Source of the DNA: Mycolicibacterium sphagni
GTDB taxonomy: Bacteria > Actinomycetota > Actinomycetes > Mycobacteriales > Mycobacteriaceae
NCBI RefSeq assembly: GCF_013337765.1
Contig: NZ_VBSB01000008.1
Span: forward strand, 458,531 to 522,530
Direction of reading: 5' to 3'
DNA: 64,000 bases
This document shows, one piece after another, positions 36,315 to 45,096 of this stretch. The notes under the pieces are model-generated. The model had not been told where the DNA came from, ran no database searches, and worked only from the letters and a program-made list of their open reading frames with translations. The translations under genes were made by a program, and so were the position numbers. The stretch's first letter is position 1. Every line of letters begins with the position of its first letter.

Positions 36315-36389
36315 GATGGCCGAACATTCAAAGGCTTTCGACGTTCACGGCTGCGGCGGTCGGCCCACGCCAAGGCCCGAACCGCGTAG

Positions 36390-37322
36390 CTAGTTCGGTT
36401 GCACCGATCGAGGGATCAACGACTTCCGGGGATGCAAGACCAAGACCACCACACCCGCGATCACAATCCCAACGAGGTTCACGAGAAGCTGGAGGGCCGA
36501 CCGCCCGGCCACCGACCAGTCGCCGAGTACCGCGGCAACCACCGCGAAACCCGCTGCGGGCACGGTGGTCACGGAGATGAAGACACCCACCAGCGCGCCA
36601 GACTTCGACGATATCAACGACAGCATTCCGGCGGCCCCGGCCAACAACGCGACGACCAACGAAATCGGCCCAACCCGGTAGATGAAGTCGACTTGGTGGA
36701 CGTTTTTCACGTCATCCAGGGTGATCCAGCCGCCCGCTTCGGCGCCAAGAGTCACTAGCCCTGTGATCGCCATTGCCACCGGCAGCCCGATAAGCAGAGC
36801 CGCCACTGCCTGGCGAGCCAGCCGCGCCCGCCGCTGGACCAAGGCGACGGCCAACGCGGCCAGCGGACCGAATTCTGGGCCGACAACCATCGCGCCCACC
36901 ACGGTGACCGATGAATCAGTCGCAACGCCGATGGCGGCGAGCAGACACGCCAGGATCATGAAGAGCAGGAACGTCATCGTCAGCGTCGAGTCTTCGCGGG
37001 TCCGGGCGATCAGCTCATCCCAGACCAACGCGTCCGCCGCGTCCCCCTCCGCTGCCTCCTCGGCATGGTGCGCCCTGGTCGACAGGACAGTTTCGAGACT
37101 GTGCAGCGTGATTGCGCCCTCATGCTGGATATCAAGCTGTTTGAGTTTGCGGATCACGTCGTTGACACATTCGCGGGCCACGTCGGCGGTGATCTCGTCG
37201 CCCTCGGGAAGCAGGGCCACACCCGGATAGAAGAGCAGGTTGCCCACACCCGGCTCGTTGCGCAGCACGTCGAGAACTTGCTCGCGTAGATGCTCCGGTG
37301 CGATGACGCGCAAGTGCAGCAC
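36390..37322 (-). CDS. DUF389 membrane protein
   Basis: A 310-residue protein with a soluble N-terminal domain (residues ~1-105, MLHLRVIAPEHLREQVLDVL) and about six transmembrane helices. The signature VTVVGAMVVGPEFGPLAALAVAL and the SSKSGALVGVFISVTTVPAAGF repeat define DUF389. Its biochemical function is unknown. It is on the same strand as the sigma gene upstream, 37 bases away, and could be in its operon. Confidence 0.82.
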   Translation of the reverse strand: MLHLRVIAPEHLREQVLDVLRNEPGVGNLLFYPGVALLPEGDEITADVARECVNDVIRKLKQLDIQHEGAITLHSLETVLSTRAHHAEEAAEGDAADALVWDELIARTREDSTLTMTFLLFMILACLLAAIGVATDSSVTVVGAMVVGPEFGPLAALAVALVQRRARLARQAVAALLIGLPVAMAITGLVTLGAEAGGWITLDDVKNVHQVDFIYRVGPISLVVALLAGAAGMLSLISSKSGALVGVFISVTTVPAAGFAVVAAVLGDWSVAGRSALQLLVNLVGIVIAGVVVLVLHPRKSLIPRSVQPN

Positions 37323-37359
37323 GTCGACAGACTAGCCGGGGCCCTACCGCCAAAGCCGT

Positions 37360-38280
37360 CTACGCGACGGCGCCGGAACCGTTTTTCTTGTCAGGCCGCG
37401 GGCTCTGAGCCTTTTCGGTTGTGCCCGAGTGCGGGCGCGGGAGATCTCTCGACGCCATCTGCGCCCGGCGGTGCGAGATCGGCAGCGTGGGTGACGCCGC
37501 CTCCGCATCCTCCATCCGCTGCCGGATGCCTGCGATGGCCTTCGTCAAGATCCGGGACACGTGCATCTGCGAGACGCCGATCTGCTCGGCGATCTGTGAC
37601 TGCGTCATGTTCTCAAAGAACCTCAGCACCAACACTGTTCGTTCGCGGTCCGGCAATGCCGCCAGCAGCGGACGGACCGTCTCCACATCCAGGACCCTCT
37701 CGATGTTGACATCGACGGTCCCCAGCCGTTCGCTCAACGCCCGCTGCCCATCATCGGCCCGCACGGGAACATCGGTGGACTGGGTGGCGTAGGCGCTCGA
37801 CGCGATCAGACCATCGACGATCTCCTGGCGGTCCATGCCGAGGTGCTCAGCCAGTTCGGTGGCTGTCGGTGCGCGGCCCAGCGTCTGGGAGAGTTCGGAC
37901 CTGCCACGGTTGAGCTGCACGGTGAGGTCTTTGAGCCGTCGCGGCACCTTCAACGACCAGCTGTGGTCGCGGAAGTACCTGCGAACCTCCCCCATCATGG
38001 TGGGTACCGCGAACGACAGGAAGTCCGAGCCGTTCTCGACGTCGAACCGCTTGACCGCCTGCACCAGCCCGACGCGTGCCACCTGGACGAGGTCTTCGAG
38101 GGGCTCACCACGGTTGGCAAAGCGGCGGCCGATGTTGTCGGCCAGCGGCAGGCATCGCGCAACGATGGCGTCCCGTTGCCGCTGGAATGCAGCGGTGTCA
38201 GGGTCCAATGTGGCCAGGTGGCGGAACATCTCCAGGACGTCGGCGTATTCAGATTCGCGTTCAGCGGCGGGCTGGCTCAT
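37360..38280 (-). CDS. SigF/SigB-type RNA polymerase sigma factor
   Basis: A 306-residue group 3 sigma factor. Region 2 (PLADNIGRRFANRGEPLEDLVQVARVGLVQAVKRFD...) and SFAVPTMMGEVRRYFRDHSWSLKVPRRLKDL are typical of the SigF/SigB general-stress branch; region 4 is LPDRERTVLVLRFFENMTQSQIAEQIGVSQMHVSRIL. The C-terminal ~45 residues are an unconserved basic tail. No anti-sigma (RsbW-like) gene is next to it. ATG 38280 begins the conserved protein. A SigF-like promoter lies upstream. Confidence 0.87.
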   Translation of the reverse strand: MSQPAAERESEYADVLEMFRHLATLDPDTAAFQRQRDAIVARCLPLADNIGRRFANRGEPLEDLVQVARVGLVQAVKRFDVENGSDFLSFAVPTMMGEVRRYFRDHSWSLKVPRRLKDLTVQLNRGRSELSQTLGRAPTATELAEHLGMDRQEIVDGLIASSAYATQSTDVPVRADDGQRALSERLGTVDVNIERVLDVETVRPLLAALPDRERTVLVLRFFENMTQSQIAEQIGVSQMHVSRILTKAIAGIRQRMEDAEAASPTLPISHRRAQMASRDLPRPHSGTTEKAQSPRPDKKNGSGAVA

Positions 38281-38348
38281 GAAAGTCCTTATTCGATTAC
38301 CGGGTGGCTTCGTCAACACTTCCGGCTCGAGTTTGAACCTGGCTGTCT

Positions 38349-38374
38349 ATTCCCCATCTGACGCGGTCTTAAAC
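38349..38374 (-). promoter_or_regulatory. Candidate SigF-type promoter of the sigma gene
   Basis: Read on the minus strand: GTTT at 38374-38371, a 16-base spacer, then GGGAAT at 38354-38349; the mycobacterial SigF consensus is GTTT-N15-17-GGGTAT. It lies about 70 bases upstream of the sigma start. The remaining sequence to 38590 (about 310 bases without a gene) shows nothing further. Confidence 0.45.
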
Positions 38375-38590
38375 GCACCGACCCACCAATGGCCATGACC
38401 TGGCGGAGTCCACAGCTGGGGATGGTGAGCAAACCCAGACGGCGGCCTTAGGGGCGGCACTGCTCGTCCGCTGTCTTCCTACCGGACTCGCCCGGACGAT
38501 GAACGCGTCGCGGCTGAGCGCGGGCTACAGCGCGTTGCGAGCGTGGTGGTGATGCATGAGCAGTTCGCGATGGCGTGAGCCCAGCTTGTA

Positions 38591-39142
38591 TCAGGCGAGT
38601 GGGTTGTGGGCTCGCCGGTGGTTGGACAGGGGGCGCGTGTAGGACGGGTCGGTATTGTCACGGGCAGAGAGCCCATTGGCTGCGATATCGAGGACATCGG
38701 CAAACGGGATCGGCATCGTCGGCAGCGATCCAGACCACTCAATAACATTGGTGCGCAGTACTATTCGCCACTCCCCAGCGCGCCGCTCCAGCCTGTCGAG
38801 ATAGCGACCACCAGCCAACCAGTTGGATTCGTCGCGATTTCGTGCAGCGAACAGGTAGTAGGTTTCAGTGTGCGCGACGCGGCCGTCGATGTCGCAGGTG
38901 TGATTGAGCAGCAGGTGTTGGGTCGCAATCTGACCCTGCTCATGGAGGCTGTGCGCCCAGTCGTATAGGTCGGTCGGGTTGCCGACGAAGTCGCCGGCGG
39001 CGACTGTCGCGTCAGGGTGGAAGGCGGACAAGAAAACGTCGCGGTCGAAGCGGTCCACGCCGCGGCTGAACCGGGTTAGGCAATCGCTGATGTCCTGGCG
39101 GTCCACCAGTCTCTCGAGTCGGGCGAGCCGTTCAGCATCCAT
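38591..39142 (-). CDS. SnoaL-like (NTF2-fold) protein, last gene of operon
   Basis: A 183-residue protein of the SnoaL_4/NTF2-like type: LVDRQDISDCLTRFSRGVDRFDRDVFLSAFHPDA, then HLLLNHTCDIDGRVAHTETYY and a C-terminal strand AGEWRIVLRTNVIEW. These act as small-molecule cyclases, isomerases, dehydratases or binding proteins; residue conservation alone does not tell which. The start overlaps the SDR stop by 11 bases. Confidence 0.8.
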   Translation of the reverse strand: MDAERLARLERLVDRQDISDCLTRFSRGVDRFDRDVFLSAFHPDATVAAGDFVGNPTDLYDWAHSLHEQGQIATQHLLLNHTCDIDGRVAHTETYYLFAARNRDESNWLAGGRYLDRLERRAGEWRIVLRTNVIEWSGSLPTMPIPFADVLDIAANGLSARDNTDPSYTRPLSNHRRAHNPLA

Positions 39143-40013
39143 GGCAGGCCTTAAGGACAGGTCCCCAGATAGGCGATCCGCGTTGGGCGCGCAGCGAAGG
39201 TATGACCCGGCCGTCGATGTCTGTAATGCCGTATTTTCCAGCCAGTTCGGCGGTGATGAAGGTGCCTCCTGACAGGCTCATCAACTCGGGATCGGTGGCC
39301 AGCGCGGCGATCACCCGACCAGGAAACTCCGGCGAGCAACCGACCGCCGGGGCGGTGACGAGGGACTCCGCCATCTCCGGTTGCGCCGCAAGATTGCGTT
39401 GGGCTCGTTCGGTCATCGTCAGCCCCTGCCACAGCGAGACTGACGCCACGTGGTGCGGTTGCAGTTCGATCGCCATGTCACGGGCCATCCGGTCCACTGC
39501 GGACTTGCTCAGCCCGAACACCACTCCGTAGGTGTAGGTGACTCCGACGTAGCCCGAGGTCGCCACGATCAGACCGGTCCGCTGCGGGACCATGATCTGC
39601 GCTGCGCGGCGGGCGGCGACGAAGTTGGATCGCACTCCGACGTCGACCATCTGCCAATTTGACATCGGCTTGTCCCAGAAGGGTTTTCCATCGGTGAGGT
39701 CCTCGGGCAACGCGAAGGCGTTGTTCACCAGGATGTCGAGCCGTCCCGCTTCGTCCGCGACGCGGTCAAACAGGGAGTCGACCGCGGCGTCGTCAGCGTG
39801 ATCCACCGTGACCGGGATGCCGATCCCCCCGCGGGCGCCGACCTCGGCAGCGGTCTGCCCGACCGTGCCGGGCAGTTCGCACCGACCGGAATCCGTTGTG
39901 CGCCCGGTGACGTAGACGGTGGCGCCCAACTCTCCCAGCGCGACGGCGATCCCTTTCCCGATCCCGCGACTGGCACCGGTGACGACCACGACCTTGCCGG
40001 ACAACCGGGTCAC
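39132..40013 (-). CDS. Short-chain dehydrogenase/reductase (DHRS1-like) with Phe at the catalytic Tyr position
   Basis: A 293-residue SDR. The cofactor loop VTGASRGIGKG, the VNNAFA stretch and the Ser-containing ATSGYVG are present, and SVSLWQGLTMTE resembles the DHRS1 (SDR19C-like) branch. In the active site the usual YxxxK appears as FGLSK (TTC codon read at the expected Tyr), with Tyr residues four and six places earlier (TYTYG). The enzyme may be inactive, or use another base. GTG 40013 overlaps the preceding SnoaL stop by four bases; the upstream frame is not protein-like. Confidence 0.82.
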   Translation of the reverse strand: MTRLSGKVVVVTGASRGIGKGIAVALGELGATVYVTGRTTDSGRCELPGTVGQTAAEVGARGGIGIPVTVDHADDAAVDSLFDRVADEAGRLDILVNNAFALPEDLTDGKPFWDKPMSNWQMVDVGVRSNFVAARRAAQIMVPQRTGLIVATSGYVGVTYTYGVVFGLSKSAVDRMARDMAIELQPHHVASVSLWQGLTMTERAQRNLAAQPEMAESLVTAPAVGCSPEFPGRVIAALATDPELMSLSGGTFITAELAGKYGITDIDGRVIPSLRAQRGSPIWGPVLKACHGC

Positions 40014-40576
40014 GTGTCGGCCCGCCAACGGTCGCCCAGCAGGTGTTCGCTGGGGTCGCGGTGTGCACGGCCGGCATAGCGTTCGTGGTCGAACGGCATT
40101 CCCATCAGGCCCGCTGTCGCCCAGCACGTCGCCTGACCGAGGTCGTTGCACCAGTCGTAGAGCATCGTGCGATGCGCGATCCGCCAACCGCCGTCGATCT
40201 TGTCCATCCAGTCGACGTACCGCCCACCGATCACGGTGTCGCGGTCGCCTTCTGGGGCGGTCACCCGGTGATAGGCCACTACCGGGGTTTCGACGATGGC
40301 GGTGTCGGGATGGAGGTCTATGAGATGCTGCCCGAGCACATGCTGGGTGACGGGAATATCCGGAGATCCTGGGACCACCCAGGCCAGGTATTCGTCGAAG
40401 GTGCCGGTGAAAATTCCGAGATCCACGACGGCAGTGGGCCAGTATGCGGACGTGATGAGTTCAGCGTTGCGACGGTCTTCGCCGCGCGCCAACCTTGCCA
40501 GGCAGTCCCGGATCTTCTCCCTGTCAAGGAGTTCGGTAAGGATGTGCGAGTTCACACTTGCTTCCGGGTTCGTCAT
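40010..40576 (-). CDS. SnoaL-like (NTF2-fold) protein
   Basis: A 188-residue protein of the SnoaL_4 type (LLDREKIRDCLARLARGEDRRNAELITSAYWPDA-like start; QHVLGQHLIDLHPDTAIVETPVVAYHR; GGWRIAHRTMLYDW). It differs from the other SnoaL-like protein in this operon, so they are probably paralogues with separate substrates. It is between the TetR (overlap at 40573-40576) and the SDR (overlap at 40010-40013). Confidence 0.8.
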   Translation of the reverse strand: MTNPEASVNSHILTELLDREKIRDCLARLARGEDRRNAELITSAYWPTAVVDLGIFTGTFDEYLAWVVPGSPDIPVTQHVLGQHLIDLHPDTAIVETPVVAYHRVTAPEGDRDTVIGGRYVDWMDKIDGGWRIAHRTMLYDWCNDLGQATCWATAGLMGMPFDHERYAGRAHRDPSEHLLGDRWRADT

Positions 40577-41154
40577 CGTGTGATTGCCGGAAGCCCGAGT
40601 ATGCGCCGGCCGGCATCGATGAGGTGTAGGCGCAACAGTTCGCCGTCGAGGTGCTGCGGCGCGGCGGATGCTGCTGCGGCCAGGCCGGTGAGCACGATGG
40701 TGGCATCAAGCAGTCCGCGCTCTCCGGGTTCACCGCCGGCAAGCAGAACGAGCTGGCGGTCGATGAGCGCTGACCACTCCGGTTGTTCGCGCAAGACCGC
40801 CCGAACGCTCGGGTCGAAGGTGGTGATGGCCGCGACTGCACGGTGGCGCACGACAATTCCGGCATACCCGGCGAGCATCCTCTCTGTTCGGAGTTGGATG
40901 CGCTTCTTCTTTTCCGCGGCATCGACGACATCGGCGATCTCAGTGAATATGGGCGCCATCAATGCCAGCAGCAGATCGTCACGCGTGCGGAAGTGGTAGT
41001 AGATCGCCGCCTTGGTGAGGCCCAAATCATCAGCGATCATCTGTAGTGATGTTCCGGCGAAGCTGTACTGCCCGAAGAGGGTGATTGCCGCCTCGAGTAC
41101 GCGCCGCCTGGTGCTCGCGGGCCAGGTCGGCGGCGCTTCAGCTGCTGAAATCAT
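40573..41154 (-). CDS. TetR-family regulator of the SnoaL/SDR operon
   Basis: About 193 residues from ATG 41154. HTH: RRRVLEAAITLFGQYSFAGTSLQMIADDLGLTKAAIYYHFRTRDDLL. The ligand domain follows with KKKRIQLRTERMLAGYAGIVVRHRAV. First gene of a four-gene overlapping operon and likely its repressor. An in-frame ATG at 41229 is the alternative start; 41154 gives the usual short N-terminus but neither has a strong ribosome binding site. Confidence 0.82.
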   Translation of the reverse strand: MISAAEAPPTWPASTRRRVLEAAITLFGQYSFAGTSLQMIADDLGLTKAAIYYHFRTRDDLLLALMAPIFTEIADVVDAAEKKKRIQLRTERMLAGYAGIVVRHRAVAAITTFDPSVRAVLREQPEWSALIDRQLVLLAGGEPGERGLLDATIVLTGLAAAASAAPQHLDGELLRLHLIDAGRRILGLPAITR

Positions 41155-41238
41155 CACGCCTGCTCTCCCGAAGTCTGCGGGGTGACGATGCGCGTCCCGC
41201 GGGGTCCTACCGATTTCCGCCGAGTCCATCGTGGGGCT

Positions 41239-41267
41239 TTACTTTACGAGCAGCAAGGTATTACTTT
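41239..41267. promoter_or_regulatory. Direct TTACTTT repeats upstream of the TetR operon
   Basis: TTACTTT occurs at 41239 and 41261, 22 bases apart (two helical turns). The second copy lies in TATTACTTT, resembling the ATTACTT half-site of the palindromes at 29735 and 56670. Confidence 0.35.
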
Positions 41268-41302
41268 CCAGGCAGCAGCTGATCGGCCCCTGGGGGTCTG
41301 GC

Positions 41303-42838
41303 CTACGGCGTCGCGAACTCGATCGCCGACTCGCTGCCGAGCACCTGACCATTCTTGACGATCTGAAGGCCGGTTTTGCTGATTTCATACCGGGTGCCGT
41401 CGGAGTTGTTGGTCACCACGATCGTTGAGCCGGAGTCGGTTACTGCGATGTTGGTGAGCTCAATCGTCGCCATGTCGCTGAGCCGTAAGCCACGGTAGTA
41501 AGCGCCGCCTCCTTGGGACTTGCAGACCACGAGTGCAGACTCCGGCGTGCGCATGACGACAATGGCGCGATCGCCTCCGCTGCAGCGGGCATCACCGCCA
41601 AAGCCCACAAATCCGTGAATGTCGGCGTCGGCGAGCAGCATTGGCGTCGCCGCAGTGGCGCTAGGCGGCGCCGACACTGTGACGGTGACTGGGGACTGGG
41701 GCGACGTTGGGGCTGCCGTCGGCGTAGCGGATGGCGGTGCCGCCGGAGCCAGGGCAGACCTCTCCTGCCGGTTGGCCAACTGCCAGCCGACGAAGGCAAC
41801 GGCTGCGATCAGGCCCAGGCCCAAGACCGTCAGGACCACTATGACTGGGCTGAAGGGACTCTTTCGGGCTGATCCTGGTGCAGCTTTCGGATCGGTCGGT
41901 GGCAGGACAGATTGCCACGCAGCGGGCTGGGGCGGTGGCGACACGAATGTCGGAACCGAGACCGGTGTGGCCATCGTGTTGCCGCCCTCCACGACTACCC
42001 GATCGACCGCACCGGCGAGGGCTGCAGCGAAGTCACTACAGGAAGCAAAGCGCTGCACCGGATCCTTCGCCATCGCTCTCGCGAACGTGGCGTCAAGCTG
42101 TGATAGTTCTGGGCGAACGTCGCCGAGCCGTGGCGGTGACGCATGGAGGTGCTGGGTAATCACGACAGCCGGGTTGGAGTCGACAAACGGCGCCGCACCC
42201 GTCAGCAAGTGAAATGCGGTGGCAGCCAACGCGTATTGATCCGCCCGACCGTCCGACCTCTTGCCCATGAGTTGTTCCGGAGCCGCGTACGAGACTGTTC
42301 CGATGGTGGTATTCGTCGCGGTGATGCCGCTTGAGTCGTTGATCTGACGAGCAATCCCGAAGTCCGCCAGGGCAATCCGGCGTACGCCCGAAGTTGGTTC
42401 GGAACACAGGATGTTGGCCGGTTTGACGTCGCGGTGCAGCATGCCGGCTGCGTGAATGGCGTCCAGCGCTGACGCGACGGCAGTAACAATGGCGATCACC
42501 TGGTCTACCGGCATCCCAGTGGGATATCGCCTGCGCACCAGGTTTGCGGCGTCGGCGCCGTCGACATAGTCCATCGAGATCCACAGTCGGCCCTCCGCTT
42601 CGCCGCGGTCGTGAATGGTGACCAGGTTTGGGTGCCACAGAGCTGAAGCCAGCTCCGCTTCACGCAGGAACCTCTGACGGAACTCCTCATTCGTGGTGAA
42701 GTCCGCGGAGAGCACCTTCAGCGCCTCGCGACGCGGAAGCCGGGGATGCTCAACTAGATACACCTCGCCCATGCCCCCGGCCCCAAGGGACTCGATGACT
42801 CGAAATCCCGCGAAGTGCTCCCCCGACGTCAGTCTCAC
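41303..42838 (-). CDS. Transmembrane serine/threonine protein kinase (Pkn type)
   Basis: A 511-residue kinase. Gly loop SLGAGGMGEVY, Lys41, HRDVKPANIL with catalytic Asp137, DFG 159-161 and APEQL show a complete Hanks-type domain (residues 1-275). One transmembrane helix lies at about 331-354. The extracytoplasmic part (355-511) has a Pro/Ala/Thr linker followed by a ~105-residue domain with two Cys (RCSGG, VVCKS) that could pair; it is not PASTA or beta-propeller. The ligand is unknown. GTG 42838 begins the kinase domain; a TTG at 42880 is less likely. Likely senses an envelope signal. Confidence 0.88.
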   Translation of the reverse strand: MRLTSGEHFAGFRVIESLGAGGMGEVYLVEHPRLPRREALKVLSADFTTNEEFRQRFLREAELASALWHPNLVTIHDRGEAEGRLWISMDYVDGADAANLVRRRYPTGMPVDQVIAIVTAVASALDAIHAAGMLHRDVKPANILCSEPTSGVRRIALADFGIARQINDSSGITATNTTIGTVSYAAPEQLMGKRSDGRADQYALAATAFHLLTGAAPFVDSNPAVVITQHLHASPPRLGDVRPELSQLDATFARAMAKDPVQRFASCSDFAAALAGAVDRVVVEGGNTMATPVSVPTFVSPPPQPAAWQSVLPPTDPKAAPGSARKSPFSPVIVVLTVLGLGLIAAVAFVGWQLANRQERSALAPAAPPSATPTAAPTSPQSPVTVTVSAPPSATAATPMLLADADIHGFVGFGGDARCSGGDRAIVVMRTPESALVVCKSQGGGAYYRGLRLSDMATIELTNIAVTDSGSTIVVTNNSDGTRYEISKTGLQIVKNGQVLGSESAIEFATP

Positions 42839-42954
42839 GTCCGGATCGTAGCGACGGCCGACGCCGCGACGTCTGGCCAATGGCTGGATTGGCTCTCGCT
42901 CGGCTTCCGCGGGCGAGTTTCTTTCATGGTCGGGCTGACATGCCTCCGCAACGC

Positions 42955-42989
42955 AAAAGGCCAGGCCGGCCTATGCCGGTCCTGGCCCT
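42955..42989 (-). terminator. Intrinsic terminator after tRNA-Pro
   Basis: A GC-rich hairpin (GCCAGG...CCTGGC with inner CCGGC/GCCGG) followed on the minus strand by TTTT at 42958-42955, 10 bases after the tRNA 3' end. Confidence 0.75.
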
Positions 42990-42999
42990 TGCATCTGTG

Positions 43000-43073
<74 letters not shown>

Positions 43074-43149
43074 TTGCTTCCGAGTACCACCGGCAGCAGG
43101 TCGAAAGCCTACCGCAGCCCCCAGCGGACACCCGAATCGGCCACACGTG

Positions 43150-43932
43150 TCACACGGTGAGCAGTCGGTACAGACCAATGAGCCCGACCACCACGATCAC
43201 CGCTCGCAGCACGTTCGGCGACAGCCGTCGCCCGTAGTGCGCACCCAGCCACCCACCGATCAGCGATCCGGCCGCGATCAACCCGGCAGCTTCCCAGCTC
43301 ACCCTGTCGAACGCGACCACCGTGTAGCCGACCGCCGCGACGATGTTCACCAGCAGCGACAGCAGGTTCTTGGCCGCATTCATCCGCTGCATGTCCTCGG
43401 GCAGCAGCGCGCCCATCACCCCGATCAGCAGGATCCCCTGCGCAGCGGTGAAGTACCCGCCGTAGATCCCCACCGCGAACGTCCCGGCCACCAGCGCCGT
43501 CATCCGCTTCGGCGACACGTGCGAAGCCGATCGCCCCGCCGCCTCGGCACGCGACCGCGCAAAAGCCTGAATCCGCGGCCCGATCACCACCAGCACCAAG
43601 GCCAGGATCAGCAGCACCGGCACGATCTGGGTGAAGACCTTCTCCGGTAGATGCAGCAGCAGAAACGCACCGATCGCCGCCCCAACCAGCGAGGCCGGGA
43701 TCTGCCAGCGCAGCCGATCCCACTGCCCGCCGAGCTCCTTGCGATATCCCCACGTGCCGGACACCCCGCCGGCCACCAGGCCGATTGCGTTTGACATCGT
43801 CGCCGTCACCGGCGGAAATCCCAGCGTCACGAGCGTCGGGAATGTGATCAGCGTGCCCGAACCGACCAGCGAGTTGATCGCACCCGCCGCCATCCCCGCC
43901 AGGGCGATCACGATCATGTGGGTGACAGACAC
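43150..43932 (-). CDS. TSUP (TauE/SafE) family permease
   Basis: A 260-residue protein with about eight transmembrane helices. LAGMAAGAINSLVGSGTLITFPTLV and the second-half GTFAVGIYGGYFTAAQGIL are the paired motifs of the TauE/SafE sulfite/organosulfonate exporter family. Substrates include sulfite, sulfoacetate and others; none can be chosen here. GTG 43932 or TTG 43935 are the starts. The nitroreductase gene is divergent across 128 bases. Confidence 0.85.
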   Translation of the reverse strand: MSVTHMIVIALAGMAAGAINSLVGSGTLITFPTLVTLGFPPVTATMSNAIGLVAGGVSGTWGYRKELGGQWDRLRWQIPASLVGAAIGAFLLLHLPEKVFTQIVPVLLILALVLVVIGPRIQAFARSRAEAAGRSASHVSPKRMTALVAGTFAVGIYGGYFTAAQGILLIGVMGALLPEDMQRMNAAKNLLSLLVNIVAAVGYTVVAFDRVSWEAAGLIAAGSLIGGWLGAHYGRRLSPNVLRAVIVVVGLIGLYRLLTV

Positions 43933-44060
43933 CAAAAAACCCTATCCGGACTCCCTGTCAGGGCCGACGCCGGGCACGGCGCTCACCAAACACTCAGCAC
44001 CGCAACGTGATACGGCACACAGGACCACGCCCGGGCGCGAGGCCAATAACCTCGTTCCCT

Positions 44061-44744
44061 ATGAGCGAGATACCGAGTACCGACGAGGCCCTGGCCGACC
44101 TGAACATGCCCCTGCTCGACGCGATGATGACCCAGCGGGCCATCCGGCGGGTGAAGCCCGACCCGGTCGACGACGCCATCGTTGTGAAATGCATCGAGCT
44201 GGGGTTGCGCGCCCCCACTGGCTCCAACGGCCAGAACTGGGAATTCATCGTCGTCAAGGATCAGCGGGTCAAGGACAAACTCGGCAAGCGTTACCGTCGC
44301 GGCTGGTCGCTGTACGGGGCAATCGGCGAGCGCGCGGCCAAGGGCGACGAGTCGATGCTGAAGATCCTGCGATCGGTGAAGTGGCAGGTCGAGCACTTCA
44401 GCGAGATTCCTGTGCTGGTCATCCCCTGCCTGCGGGGTGGCATGCGCCTGCCGTACGTTCCGACCCCGTTCGTCGGGGAAACGTCCTACTTCGGGTCGAT
44501 CTACCCCAGCGTGCAGAACCTGCTGCTGGCCGCCCGTGCGATGGGGCTGGGCGCATCGCTGATCACGATGCCGTTGATGAGCGTCACCGCGGCCCGCAAG
44601 ACGCTCGGCCTACCGCTCTCGGTCACCCCGATCTGCGTGATTCCGCTGGGCTGGCCGAAGGGGCGCTACGGCCCGACCACTCGCAAACCCGTCGAGGACG
44701 TGGTGCACCTCGACACGTACGGACAGCGCTGGCTCAAGGCCTAG
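44061..44744 (+). CDS. Nitroreductase-family flavoprotein
   Basis: A 227-residue FMN-dependent oxidoreductase. MMTQRAIRRVKPDPVDD and RAPTGSNGQNWEFIVVKD give the FMN-binding strand order; YPSVQNLLLAARAMGLGASLITM is the standard helix. Family members reduce nitro groups, quinones or flavins with NAD(P)H; the physiological substrate is unknown. ATG 44061 is used; an in-frame start at 44007 is less protein-like. The stop overlaps the convergent next gene by four bases. Confidence 0.85.
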   Translation: MSEIPSTDEALADLNMPLLDAMMTQRAIRRVKPDPVDDAIVVKCIELGLRAPTGSNGQNWEFIVVKDQRVKDKLGKRYRRGWSLYGAIGERAAKGDESMLKILRSVKWQVEHFSEIPVLVIPCLRGGMRLPYVPTPFVGETSYFGSIYPSVQNLLLAARAMGLGASLITMPLMSVTAARKTLGLPLSVTPICVIPLGWPKGRYGPTTRKPVEDVVHLDTYGQRWLKA

Positions 44745-45046
44745 CGGTGGCCGCCGCCGCTGCCGGGTCCGCCACCGGCGGGTCCGCCACCGTGGTCGCC
44801 GCCATTCCAGCCCGGCTCGGCCACCTCAGCCTCGGTCAGCACGTCACTCGTGTCGGGAATGACCGACGGCGCGCAGTTCATCGAGAAGCTGTCCTCGGTG
44901 TCGGTCTCCGAGCAAGCCAGCACCCGGGGCGCAGCGCCGTGGAAGGCACCCGTGAACACGGCGGCCGCGGGCGCGGCGGCAATCATCAATCCGGCGATCC
45001 CGTAGACCAGTCGCCGAGCGGGCACTGAAGACGCAGCAAACTCCAT
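44741..45046 (-). CDS. Small exported protein with Gly-rich tail
   Basis: A 101-residue protein with a signal peptide (RRLVYGIAGLMIAAAPAAAVFTGAFHG). The mature part contains two Cys (LACSETD and MNCAPSV) and ends in GGDHGGGPAGGG. The family looks like a mycobacterial exported protein of unknown function. ATG 45046 is preferred to TTG 45055. It lies 50 bases beyond the der stop on the same strand and may be read through from that operon. Confidence 0.6.
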   Translation of the reverse strand: MEFAASSVPARRLVYGIAGLMIAAAPAAAVFTGAFHGAAPRVLACSETDTEDSFSMNCAPSVIPDTSDVLTEAEVAEPGWNGGDHGGGPAGGGPGSGGGHR

Positions 45047-45096
45047 GCCTGGCAATCTACTGCCCAGTGCCCGTGAAATCCCGCCAAACCCGCCGA

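Noticed and set aside
43631..45028. 465-codon plus-strand frame over the TSUP and nitroreductase genes
   Set aside because: Overlaps two recognisable genes, one on each strand; sequence is Arg/Gly/Pro filler.
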